From Nereocystis luetkeana (lineage: Eukaryota > Sar > Phaeophyceae > Laminariales > Laminariaceae): a stretch of 64,000 bases of DNA. Numbering within the stretch: position 1 is the first letter of the stretch; each line of letters starts with the position of its first letter. The notes beneath the pieces are model-generated. The model searched no databases, was not told the origin of the DNA, and saw only the letters and a program-made list of their open reading frames with translations. Positions 36,601 to 49,400 of the stretch are shown piece by piece. The position numbers and the translations under genes were made by a program. The DNA is taken from contig JARUPZ010000026.1 of NCBI GenBank assembly GCA_031213475.1, positions 3,428,823-3,492,822 on the forward strand, in the 5' to 3' direction.

Positions 36601-39600
36601 AGACAGCAATGGGGGGAGGGGGGGGGGCGGCGGGTACTACGTAACTGCCTCGTGGGCGTCTTACGTTAAACACTACCTGGTACGTGAAAAACTTGTTCCC
36701 ATTGTAAGGAGTAAAAGTTATCTTAGCGCCTAGGGGGGGGGGGGGGGGGTAGAGAGGGTATCAATGACAGTCAACTACCCACGAAGCCCAAAAACTCTAT
36801 TTTTTTTGTCTGCACATTCAAGACAACCACGATGTAAGTATCGACGGTCGTCATGTGATGCCCTGCCTCGCGCTTCTCCGCCGTATCGTGGGATTCATTC
36901 CCCCCTCCCAATCCATACGTACACGTTTGCGCTTGATGCACATCCCAAACGTAGATGCACCAGCACCATATCGGAAATCACCTCGCCCCACTTCTCCTCT
37001 CACCGTCTCGAGCTCCGTCTCGAAAGGGATGTTTGGCTAATGGTCAAACTGTTAAGGCAAGCAACAAACGAGTACCCCCCCCCCCCCCCCTCCCACACCC
37101 CGTCTCGAACGGGATGCGTGGTCTATGGCCAAATGACTAAAGCAATCAACAAATGAGTACACCCCGTGTCACCCTCCCACCCCCTCCGCCGCCTTCCCGC
37201 TGACTACTATCGAACCGCAGATTCGCGAATGTCAGCTGACCTGAGTTGTTTTAAAGGACGTTCGCCGACTGACCTCTTGGTCACGCATCCCAACACTCGG
37301 CATGCCCTCTGTCATGCCCTCTACGCGGGTACGGTCGGGACGAACAACGACCGCGAGGCTTTTGAAAGGACGCTCTGACTGACCTCTAGATCACGTTCCA
37401 CGTCGTCCATCAGGCCCTCGATGCGGTTAGGCTCTCCCATGTTCCGTTTCTCGATCTCAACCAGGTCGTTGGAAGCCTGCCGCCCAAGTACAAGAAGTAA
37501 CGTTTCGCGTGGGATTGGTTTTTAAGTCAGGCGAGGAAGTGCTAAATGATCTATCTGTAGACATATCATCTAGAGGATTATCTGTTCGAGGGGTGCATTG
37601 TTCGTAACGCTGCTGCCAACAAAACAAAACATAAAGCCCATGCTTATGCAGAAGAAGATGAAAACGGTGGGGTAGCCAAAGCGCATTGTACGGAGCGAAA
37701 ACGGGGGGGGGGGGAACGGGGGGGGGGGTAGCCCCCCTAGTGTAGCGAAACACCATTGTGTCTCCTGCTCACACGTTTAGAGTTCTCAGCGTGCCCAGCA
37801 GTACAGGTATCATCAAGCTGCGCGCGTATCGTAGAGTACACTGGCGTCTGTCTCTCTAGGTTTACACCATCTATCATAGCACTATCCCAGCAGCTCGAGC
37901 TGCTGCTGCCTCTGCTGCTGCTGCTACTGCTGCTTCTGCTTCGTGTTAGTGTTTTGTATTTCCCCACTCACCTCGTCGTAGCGGTCTGACCACTCCTCGA
38001 AAGTCCGCGGGTCGATCTCTGCCTGGGCAACGACCAGGGTCCTGAGCCCCTCCCTCGCGAATATGTCCATGTGTTCCACCGTGGCCTCGATAGACTACGA
38101 AAAGAGATGCAGAAAAAATATGGAGGGGAAGAGGGCCACACACAGAGAGGGAGAGAGCGTGTTCAACTAGGCTTGCCGAGGGTTTGGGCGGTAGAGATCG
38201 AGTCCGACAAGAAACAGCAGTCTACCGCGCTTTTGTGTTCGTCGACGCGCTTTCTATCTCCCGCCGAGAGTGCCACGATAGACTGAGATATGCAGAGTCG
38301 TGCAGAGACGGAAAAGGATCCACACGCGCGGCGTGTTCGGTTCGAGCGGATATGTTGGGGCCGTGGCCAGCGCGGTGGATATCGTGCCCGGCAGCATCCA
38401 ACGAATTTTCAACTTCCATCGGTGTCGTCGAGTTTTGAAGACAACGTTAGCAGGGAACATTCTTAAGATGTTGTTCTTGTCTTGACTCCACGAGTTTTTT
38501 CTCGCGACACGAGGCGTTACTCTCTCCAACAATTTTTGAGATTTGAAGTACCTGAGTGCTATTTTGAGTTTTCCTCTAAGAGCGATTTTTTTCTCATGAA
38601 TGATATGGAGACCCATTAAACGAGGAGCCCCAGAAACAAAAGGAGATGCCTACGAGTACCCTTTACCCTATCACGCCTCATTACCAACCAAACCCTAAAA
38701 GTCATGTATTACTCACTACCTGCAGTAGTATGGAGCTCCTTAACCGAGGAGCCTCAGAAACAAAATGGGCGTTATCTACCCCCTACCCCAGCACGCCTCA
38801 TGCTTTACCAACAAAACCCCACAATGCCGATGAAAAACAAAAACATACCCTCAAGCCTTTTCTAGCTATCCTAACGACGACGATGGTGGCAGCGGCGGCA
38901 CCGCAAAAAACCTGTGCTTCGGATCGGATGGAACGCACAAATCTCCCTTCTGCATTATAGTAATCGCAGCTTCTGCCCGGTGCGCATGTGCGAGCATACT
39001 TTTGGAAACGGTTGGGGAATACACGTTGAACGCAGCGAAAAGTTGACTTCGGAAACAAGGACACTCGAAAACCTGTGGGACTGACAGATGTCGCGCATCT
39101 CCTTCTATGGTGCTACTCTGAGAAACGCCAGTTGCTATTCGTCGAGGCTGTTACCCGACCCGACCCGACCCGACCCGACCCAAGCCGACCCGGCCCGTGA
39201 TGCCTTTAAAACCTTCTGACCAGACCAGACCCCACCTAACCCGGCCCGTGAAATTTCAACATATTGCTGGCTCGACCCGCGGGCTGGGATCATCACCCCT
39301 GAAGAGCCCTGCGAATTTGTACTCCTTCTCGTGGCATATATCGGGAACGCCCACAAGCGGCGGGCGGACGGGCGGGACAGACGCCTTACGTACGCACCTC
39401 CTTCTCTCCGGGGCGATCGTCCCTTAGCCTGGGAAGCATGACCGTGTCGGCGCCCTTGCATATGATCTTGATCACGCCCTCGCCGGTCCGGACGATCACG
39501 CTCATGCGCTTGCGGTCGCTCGTAAAGCCCAGCACATGGAGAACCTTCATTGTTCAGTTTTAGTTTGCACACGCGATAGGTATGCGGGAGGGTTAGAAGG

Positions 39601-42600
39601 ATTGGGGCTGGTTGGGGCAGGGCTGGACTGGACTGGACTGGACTGAACTGGACTGCGTGTCTTTCCGACTGCCTGTTTGTCTCTCTGTCGCTAAGGGGCG
39701 GGATATTTTTTTTGTGGTGCTTGTTACTTTGTAGTAGGGCTGAGGACGCGTGCTAGGGTACACGGGAAACTCCGATTTATTTTTAGAGGCCCCTCCCTTG
39801 GGGAGCTTCTCTATCTCACCCAAAAACCTGAAAAAACAAAAAAGATAAGTATTTCCATGGCCTAGGTATACAAGGCATGCCTTAATGTGACACACGATTA
39901 GTAACACCATCCCAACGATATTGGGCACGGAGCTCCTGGGCGCCCCTAACTAAGGAAAGGCGTTCTGACGATATTGGGATTGACTCTTCAGTTCCCTTAA
40001 GGAGTTATATTCCGACGACACCTGGGTACAAAGCTCCTGAGTGCCCTCAAGTCATGACATTCCAACATTCTTGGTGAGATTTTCTCAATACCTGGTACCG
40101 TTTAGAACTGCAGTCCCGTTTTGGGGACAAATCAGTCATCTCATGAGTAGTTTTATTCCAAAGCGGGACAGCACTCCTCAAAGGGTGGAGGAGCCCCACC
40201 CGTCACTGACATATGTGTTGGCCACTATGCCCTAAACGTGATACCTCCGTCGTGACACCGCGTCTGCGAAAAAACACTAGTGGGGGCCGTCGTTCAGCTG
40301 CAACGATATATACAGCTATATATCTTGGGATAGCTCCTCACGCGCGCACGCACGCACGCACGCTGGTAGGTTGGTGCTCCATCCAGTTGATTGACATGTG
40401 CGACATGCTGTACTGCTGCTGTTGCTGCCCTTCGTGACGGGGTAATATAGCAGCCGCTCCTCGCGAGACGGAAGAGTGCGTCTAGCCTCCACCGACAACA
40501 AAATACAAAACAAAACAGTCTCAAGTAGCTTCTACGCGCGCATTCGATTGCCTTTCCCATGGCCGCACGTTCACAGTGTATCGGTCGTAAAAGAAAGAGT
40601 GATTCTTCAACACGACCGGTACGCGTCGCGTGTTGGACTTTTTTCACACGTCTGGGGGCGGCATTGGCGAGCTTCTTCAACACATGCAGATAACCGGTTT
40701 TTAGAAGACGTAGTACCGGTCCGGTGTTTTGCGCTGCGGCGTGAACGAAAACGACGTTGTTGTACATTTACAAAGAGTGCACCATGTCAGTGAATTCCTA
40801 AAAACTATATAGGTCTTCCTCACGGAAAAACAATTCAGCAGATGCAAACGCCCTATTACGGGGGGCCATGGTTGATAGGACCTTTGGTATACATAAAAAC
40901 CTACCTGGTATATATTTAACCATTTTTACTAACAAGATTTGGTCCTATTGACTATGGTCCCCCGCAATAGTAGGCTGGACTACAAACGAGCAACAGGCGC
41001 AGCTAGCACATACGCTAGATATCTCGCCCAATCCATCCACCCATCCACCGGCCCACACACACACCTCATACGAAGCCGGCGTGACATTGGCCGCACTCCC
41101 GCCCGGACCCCCGGTGGTAGTAGCTTGGATCCCTCCTCCACCCTCTTGAGGCCCCTGCTCTGATCGGCCCTCGCCCTCAGCTTGCGCGCTTTCACGATGA
41201 TTGGTTGAATTCGCGCTCGGCGCCGGCGGCGCCGCCGAGGCCAAGGGAGGGGCAGCGTTAGCACGGTTGACGGTTGTCTCGTCCACGCCTTCGACCAGAG
41301 CGGTGGTGTCAGTAGCGGTAGCGGCGGGGCCACCGCCACCAGTTGGAGAAACCGCGACGACTGATGTAGGGTGGGGGCTCGCGATGACGATTTCAGATGA
41401 AAAACAGGTATTCTCCCCCCCGGTGACACCGTCGCTGCCGCTGCTGGCGGCGGCGGCGGCGGGAGCGGCGGCGGCGGCGGCGGCGAGAGGGGAGGACGCG
41501 ACGACGCCAGAGTTAAGGGGCGAGCGGGAGTGTTTTTGGGCGGCAGAAGGGGGCGGGGAGGTGACGTCCCACGTGTTGATGATGGCGCTGCTGTCTATTC
41601 GATTGATGAACTCGAAGCCGAAGTACTTGGCGCCGAGGACCAGAGCTTCGTCGTCGGGACTGGAAGCGGATAGCATCACCTGTGCCGGTGGGAAAGATGG
41701 TGGCAGTGTGGTGAGGGGTGAATGGAAGTTAGTTGGGTTGGGTTGGGTTTGATTTGTTTGGTTTGTTTGGTTTGTTTGGTTAGGTTTGGGTTTGGGTTGG
41801 GTTGCTATGGCGCACGTACAGGTTTTCTACTGATCACCACTGCGATTTAGCCGCCGTCCTCATCGCGCGCACGGATATAAACGATTGGGAGTGTTACAGG
41901 ACGCGACCCCGCAACATGTGTCGTGTGACACATGCCACACTGCGTTGTCGTTACCTCTGAAAAAAGGTACGTCGCAAAACAAAACCAGCGACAATTCATC
42001 TCTTTTCACTACGTCCTCTTGGAGCTCATTCAAAACAAGTTCAAACTATAACACCAATAACGCCGCAAAAAAGACGTTGAAAATCGTGGTCACATTGTTC
42101 TCGACATATTTTGGGAGTCCATTCAAACAAGTGCAGTCTGTCAATGTCGCCGCAAAGATACGTCGAAACTCGTGGACACTTTTCAGTTTTTCACAGCATC
42201 CCCGTTGGGGTGGAATCAATCACATCATATGCCGTTTCTGTTCTTGAAGCCCTCTGGGATGACCGCCCGCAGACGGCACTCGCAGTTTTTTCTACTGATT
42301 ACCACTACGATTTAGGCCACTGCTCTCTCGTGCGTATGAAACCCGGCGTTCAGGACCGCTTTCATTCCGCGACTGCTGCTCAATCCACCGCAACCTGCTT
42401 ACCAATTAACGCCGTGGCAAAGGCGTAGAAAACAGTCGTGACCGCTGTGTTTATCTCAACATCCTTTTGGGAAGGGCAGCGCAACCGTACCCCGTCCTCG
42501 ACTCCTGATCAGCTGCGAACTGACAACTATAACGCGCCGAGATAAATGGAAAATCATGGCGTCCACTTTTCACTTTTCACTACGTTCTGTTTTATCCGGG

Positions 42601-43452
42601 GGGTCAATCTGCAAGACCGATGAATGTTCGAGGTTTCTGCATTCTCTTGCCACAGAAGACAAGAACCTCGACACTACGTTCGGCAAAGCAAAAGCCGATC
42701 TCTCCTGCTGGCGCGAGGAGTTCTGCGATAGAGGTTCACCCTAAATCGTTAGAGACTCTTCACTCAAGGAGCTCGATACCTCACCAGAAAACTGGCCTCA
42801 GCAAAAATCAAATTGCTTCCCGATGAATAACCCCATGGCCCAAGCATAAAAAAACGCCATGTTTCGAAACACGGTTGGCATTCCAACGATTTCGGGTTAA
42901 GGAGCCCCGTCATTCAGAAAACAAATTTCAGCGGAAATGTGCTACTTCTATCGTCGAACGCGTCGCGGACCTATCATTGGGACAACGCGAGAGCTTTCGT
43001 TCAACGTCGAGGGCAGGGTTTTACACAGAAGCAAATATCTCGCGCAGACGTTCGAAACCGTGGAACGGGAGAGAAACACCTCCTGCCGTTTCCGCAATCG
43101 CACGTTGAGGACTGGTGCCCGAAAAAGCTTCTCAAGTAAGTGAGCGTTCACAAAACCTGGCAAGGGGGAGAAACAACTCCTGCCTTTTTACATGCGAAAA
43201 TCGTATCTATACATACACATAAGCCGGCGTTCGAAAATCTGGTACGGTTGAGAAACAACTCCCGCCTTTTTACACCCGCAAATCGTATATATATATACAT
43301 ATATGTGTGTACCTCGTCGCTGTCCTCGAACCTCTCTGGGATGACGGTGTGGCAGAGGGCGAGGGCCGTGAAAAAGTCCCGAATCTTGGCGGCCTGTTTT
43401 TCGCCTCCTTCTCCGGCCCCTTGGAGGTCCTTCGGAACAAAATTGCAATGGA

Positions 43453-43487
<35 letters not shown>

Positions 43488-46400
43488 TTGCTGTTGTTGT
43501 TGTTGTTGTTGTTGCTGCTGTTGTTGCTGTTGTTGTTGTTGTTGCTGTTGCTGTTGCTGTTGTTGTTGTTGCTGTTGCTGCTGTTGTTGCTGTTGTTGTT
43601 GTTGCTGTTGCTGCTGTTGTTGCTGTTGTTGTTGTTGTTGTTGCTGTTGTTGCTGTTGTTGTTGGCCTACGTTGGGGGTTCTTGACTCGAGAAGGTCAAT
43701 ACTCGTACCTCACCCGAAACCTGATTTCGAGAAGCGCTACAAAATTGTGACCTGGACATATCACGCACATTTTTGTGAACCAATCACACTCGTTCTCGCG
43801 ACGATATTGAGTTGAGGAGCCCGGGCTGTAAAAAAAAAAAACAATTGGGCAAGCAACACGTGCTATATACCCCTGTGTGGCACTCTTATTCCAAGCGCTC
43901 TGTCCTCGAAAGGGAAGTGCGGTTTCAAAAGGGGGCAAGTAGAGTAGGGTGGGGTTTCTCGCATAAGGCGTAGTTTTTGGGTAGTAGGCGGGGCGTTCTG
44001 CGATAGAGGTTCACCCTGAATTTTCTGAGGCCCCTCACTTAAGGAGCTCCATATCTCACCCGAAAACTGACTTCAGCAAAAATCATATTGCATGTCGATG
44101 AATAATCCCGTGGTCCCAAGTATACCAAAACGTCATTTTTCGAAACACGATTGGCATTCCGACGAATTCGGGTTAAGAAACCCAGTCATTCAGAATTATT
44201 TTGACGAAAAAGTGCTACCTCTATCGTAGAACGCGTCACGCGATTGGTCTAAACCTTGTAGAAGGGGTGCAGCAGCGTGTGTATGTACACTCTGGGCAGA
44301 AACAATGAGGGCCGTTTAGACGTCAACAGGAAGACCAAGCGCTTCCTTGCATTCACGCCAGGAGCTCTACGATGTTTCGTATTCAATACCGGGGTAAAAC
44401 TACGGCCACTGTAATCGGGTAGATTTTGATTGTCGCCCCCCCCGAGTGTCAACATCCGCAAAAGCCTGCCGGAGGGGGGGTCGAAGGGAAGGTGCATTCG
44501 AGAAAAATCCAGTGCGAGTTTCTTTTTCCACGCGCAGTGTTCGAGACCTGCCGTCGACGCCATTTGTTAGGGTGTTTGTCAGTAGCCTCTTGGCCTACTG
44601 GTATGAAAGTTTTTTACCAACCGCCTACTACCTAAACTGACGCTTAGAACACTCCACACAGTATGCGACACGACTGAACGGTCCTCTCTCCATTCAGGCC
44701 AGGCTCGAACTATTAGGTTTTGGGCAAGCTCGAATTCCTAACGGTGCGCCAGGGCGCGTCCTGCTCTAATTCCAGATATGAAAATGGCCACATTGTTATC
44801 CCCCGTCGAAAAAACTCGAGCTTGACATTCTCGGACTCCCAAAATTCTTCGTTTTTTTCTACACGGGGGATAAGAATGTGGCCATTTTTATTTCCGGGAT
44901 TAGCCCAGGACGCGCCCTGCCTCAACATAAACAATTCGAGCTTGGCCCAAGACATAATGATTCGAGCCTGGCGCAGAATGAGAGGGCCTTCGGCGGTGTC
45001 GCATACTGCTCAAAGCGTTGTAAAGGTCCCGCCGGCTACGCCATTTGTTGCAAGGGTCCGTTTGGCTATTACGGAGGATCATAGTAAATGGGACCAAATA
45101 TTGTCAGTAGAAATGGTTAAATATATAGGTTTTTGTGTGTACCGTAGGTCCTATTTACTATGGTTCCCCATAATAGTAGGCGACTAGTTCATCTTTTCAC
45201 CGGTAGCCCAACAGACACACAGTGTTCGAGCCAATAATACCTCAACAAACGGCGTCGCCAGCAGGACTCGAACCTGCGCGCGTAAAAAAAACGATCTAGA
45301 GTGTTTTCGAAGGCGGTATCCCCCTTCAACCCCTCGGGCAGTCTTCGCGGGTAAATGGCATTTGGGGTGAACACTATTTACGGAGGACCATAGTTAATAG
45401 GACCAAATATTGTCAGTAAAAATGGCTAAATGTATAAGTTTTTATGTATACCATAGGTCCTACTAACTATGGCCCCCCGTAATAAAAGCTACCCGACTAC
45501 AGCTACAGCAGCAGTCGAGTTTCTCCCCCCGGTATTGGAGCCGGAATGTCATACCTGACACTGTGTTGAAAAAAAAAACTGATTTGATGAGTAAACCGAG
45601 ACACGAAGGCTGTGTTCCTGGCTTCAGTGGTTCTGAGATAAAACTTACCTACCAAAGATGTCAGGAGACATGTGTCAGGCAACACGAAATGTGCGCCGTC
45701 AAGGATGTAGGGACCGAGTGTTCCACACAAAAACCTACCTGGTAGGAGTTTGGTGTCAGTCAGTCAGTCAGTCCGTCAAGGCATGTCAAGGCAGAATTGC
45801 TGTCTGTCAAGGGGTGGAAACGCTGTCTCCTAACATCTTCAGTACGTACGGTCGATGAACTCAATCTGTGGCCCTTTCGTATTTTTCTCGGCTCGATAAC
45901 TTGCCCGTACGTTTTCCAAAACGAACCTAAGATACGTGCAGGGAAAAGGGCTCAAAACGTTGACCACGTTCGTGCGCAACTCTGTGAAACCCTTTCTACA
46001 CGGTAGAGGATTAAAACGTAGCACGTATGGACGAATTTTTGTTTTCATCCTTTTTTTTCGAAATTGGATAACTCGCCCACCGCTCCCGAGTGCGTAGTCT
46101 ATACGCGAAGCATACACGTACCGCGTAAACGGCAGGATCGTAGAAGTTAACGTGCGGGACAGCGTGGTCGCTGGCCATCTGCTCCGCCTCGAGCACGTCT
46201 TGGGGGACGGTCTTCCCGTCGACGACCATCGCGGCCCGCCCAATTTCCGTTATACCCTGGGAGAGGTGGGGGTGAGGGGGGGGGGACGCGGCCGAGGTAT
46301 ACATGCGATCGAAGGGTAAAAAAGAATACAAAAGAAAAAGAGGGGGCAGTTAGTTGTTAACACTATTACCGGGGGGCGGAATCGACCGACAGCCGTACGA

Positions 46401-49400
46401 GCAAGAGCATTCGTCACGGCAGTCAGGGGCTCTGACTCTACCTACCGAAGGCAGGCAAGACTTGAAACCGCCTAAGCGCGAGCAACGGGGTATATTGATG
46501 ACGCTGCAGTCAATATTTTGCATCCCAAGCGGTCCGGGCGGAAGGTGAGGGGTCTAGGCCATGGCGATCTGCCGCATGGGGCAAGGGACGGAATGGTTTA
46601 TAACGATCGATTGCACGCACCGATATCTCCCAGGAGGGGTCCACGAGCAGAAAACAACAAAACATCCCGACACCCCACTGCAAACCCAGTTTCCGAGACT
46701 AAGGTAGAGGGCGGAGGAGGTATACTAAAACCAAGCAAAATACAAACGTGAAAAAAACTCGTTTTTCGTAATTTCGTCCGAAAAAAACCCAACGCACTGG
46801 TATTGTTGTTCTTTTTTACCTCAAGGGTAGGAGTGTAGGCCGTTTTCTCTTTTGCGTGGAGCGCCCTCGGATCCCCGCTTGATGATGTAGATGGTTCAGA
46901 GCAGCTATATATATATATTTCGGATCTGTATGATCTGTATGATCTGTATGATCTGCATGATCTGTATGATCTATACGATCTAACTCATCTTGCCGGGTGG
47001 GGGGCGGGCGTAGAATGTTTGCATGTAGTTTTTTTTCAAGGAATATATATTCCTGATTCCGCATGATCCAGCTCATACTGGGTTGTGGGAGGAGCCGCGT
47101 AAAACCTACCAGGACGTAAGGCGTGTTTACTGAGCTGGATATGCACTACTGCTGCTGTGTACAGATCGTGTCTCCTCAGTTAGAATGGTACGACTGTGTA
47201 CAGATCCCGCACAACGCTGCGACACGTATAAGGGCGTCGGTACAAATCTTCCCGATCTCGCCCGCGTTTCCTGAGTAGGACGTGTGCTGCTGTAACACAT
47301 GCAGATCTCGCACGATGCCCCAAGGCGGCAGGTAGCGGTATTTTGTTGATCTGACTGATCTAGAAGATTTTATATGATTCAGATCATGATCGGTCTTGAC
47401 GTGTGCGCTACTCCTCCTTACGAGTGGAGGAGAGGCACGGTGTTTCTGCAAAAAAAAAAACGCAGCCTTCAGCGTATAACCTCACCAAGCCGTAAGAAAT
47501 GCCGCCGACGCTGAACTTCCGGAAGTCCATGACGTTGCACGTGAGCGTACCGGTCTTGTCGCTGAAAATGTGAGACACCTGTCGTGGTGCCATTTCATCC
47601 CGTACGCGACACCGGCGTTGAGAATTCGAGAAGATAAATAGGCGTTTTGGTTCGGCTTTTGAAGGCAAAACACACAAAAAATGAAGCACTTCGAACGACG
47701 TTCTCGTACTAAAACACAAGAGAGCCCTTTCTGAGGACTGAAAATATTTTTGGAGCACAGCATGCATAACTGGGCCGAGCACACGAAAGCATCGGAGGCG
47801 AAACTTAGAAACGTGTCGATGTTTGAGAAATAGAATAGAGCGGAATCACTACATGAGCCCACTGCAGAGGGCCGAACAAGAATAGACGCAAGCACACGGG
47901 CAGACGTTTCTAACAGCGAGCGGACGGGCGACGGGGCTGCTGACACGACCACAGAATAAAAACGAGAGGAGCACTACTCGCACTGCTTCGACAGCTGTAT
48001 CGGCGCGATGCCACGTTTTCGGCCAAACAATGGTTGGACCGACGAGGCTTCTCAACCAAAATAGTTACCGCAGAGAGCGTTGCAGGAGGCGTTCTCCAAC
48101 AGAGGCATCACATTTGGGAGCAAAACCATTATGAGCGACCCCAGCATCCTTACCGGGCGGCAGTTGAAGGAGGTAAGAGTGTCACAGGTCTTGGGTATAT
48201 ACGTATCTAATTATTGAAGGTGCGCCCCCCATACATCCCAAGCATCGATCGTATTCACATGCTTTGTCCCAATTGAATTCAGCTGTATACCTTGGGGGGA
48301 CACGGGAGTCTCAGAACAACTGTTACGGGGGACCATCGTAAATAGGGCCTACGGTACACACACAAAAACTATATATTTCCCTGTTTTTACTGACAGTATT
48401 TTGGTCCTATTTACTGTGGTCCTCCGTAACAGGGTGGGCCTCTATCGCAAGACCCCTCCAAGCTCTGGGTCGATCGACGAGGCTCCCCAGCCGAGGAAGT
48501 ATCGCAGAGCCATCCCACGGTAGGGGTGCACCAGACGTTCCTAAGCCCCTCATCTTAGGAGCTCAATATCTCACCCGATACCATACGTGGAAGAAACTTG
48601 TTTCGCGCCACCCGACCGGCACTCCTACAGCATGCGCTAGTCCTAAAACGAATACACGAGAGCCATTTTCATCCTAACTGCTGGTCCCTCACTTGGGGAA
48701 CTCAATCGGTCAGAAACATTTGCCCCCAAAAAGTGCAACCTCTACCGCGGGGGGACTCCGCAGAGGGCATTGAGTGCGCGCAGGGGGCGAAATCGGTCTT
48801 CGTGCGCTCGGATTTTAGTTTTTCTGTTTGTTTTACCAGAACGGTGGGAAAGGCCGTCAGTCACCGAGCAGCAGCGAGACGAATCGGAGTTTCTCGGAAA
48901 GGTCTGGTCGAGAGAAAAAGAGAAGGAGCCAACCCGACAGCACACAAGTTTTGTTCGACTCTTTACCCGCAGGTAGTAGCGCCGTCACCGCTCGTTGTTC
49001 GACAGAAAAACACGAGCGTTGAAAGAACGATCGTAACCACTGGGCGAAAACAGACGCTCGTTCACGCCGCTGGAACACCACTAGTTTGCGTGTTCTTGTG
49101 TACCATCACACCGGATTGTGATAGGCCATGGCCTTTGTCCGTCGGTTTGCATTTCCATTTTCGTTTTTGTTCCAGAAAACAAATCAACTGGTCATCGGGT
49201 GAGGTATAAATAGAGCTCCTTTTAACGTAAACAATTGTTTTTTTAAACTACTGTAGTAGCAGCTTATACCCTGACGAGCGGCGTCCCGTGCGCGGTCACC
49301 GGGGCGAAGACGGTGACGCATTAACGGAACTAACAGTGGAGGCATGAAAGGGGTTTCCCACCAACACGAGCCGCGTCCACACCCCCCGCCCCCCCCCGCC

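Larger units (their letters stand above)
32907..41064 (-). other. Cluster of flippase introns (six, 0.5-1.9 kb)
   Basis: Between exons in this interval: a CTG/CAG palindrome (33072-33103), two family B elements (33583-33826, 34073-34315), a half family C (33516-33580), GGGTC foldbacks (35105-35275, 39150-39310), an (AAAC)n run (35526-35560), a (CT)n run (35649-35674), family E (36325-36740), family F (37008-37165), a CTG-rich run (37895-37940), family C (40100-40186) and family A (40854-40969). Confidence 0.7.
43394..47485 (-). other. Two flippase introns (2.7 and 1.2 kb)
   Basis: Content outside exon 46122-46256: a 220-bp TTG/CTG array (43449-43667), family B (43993-44234), a 233-bp foldback (44718-44953), two family A MITEs (45067-45175, 45375-45484), a degenerate tRNA-Ser-like sequence (45252-45350) and family H with TGATCTGTA tandem units (about 46915-47395). 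Confidence 0.7.

Noticed and set aside
43140..43685. Poly-Leu/Val open frames on the + strand
   Set aside because: Produced by the TTG/CTG array. The real exon here is on the - strand.
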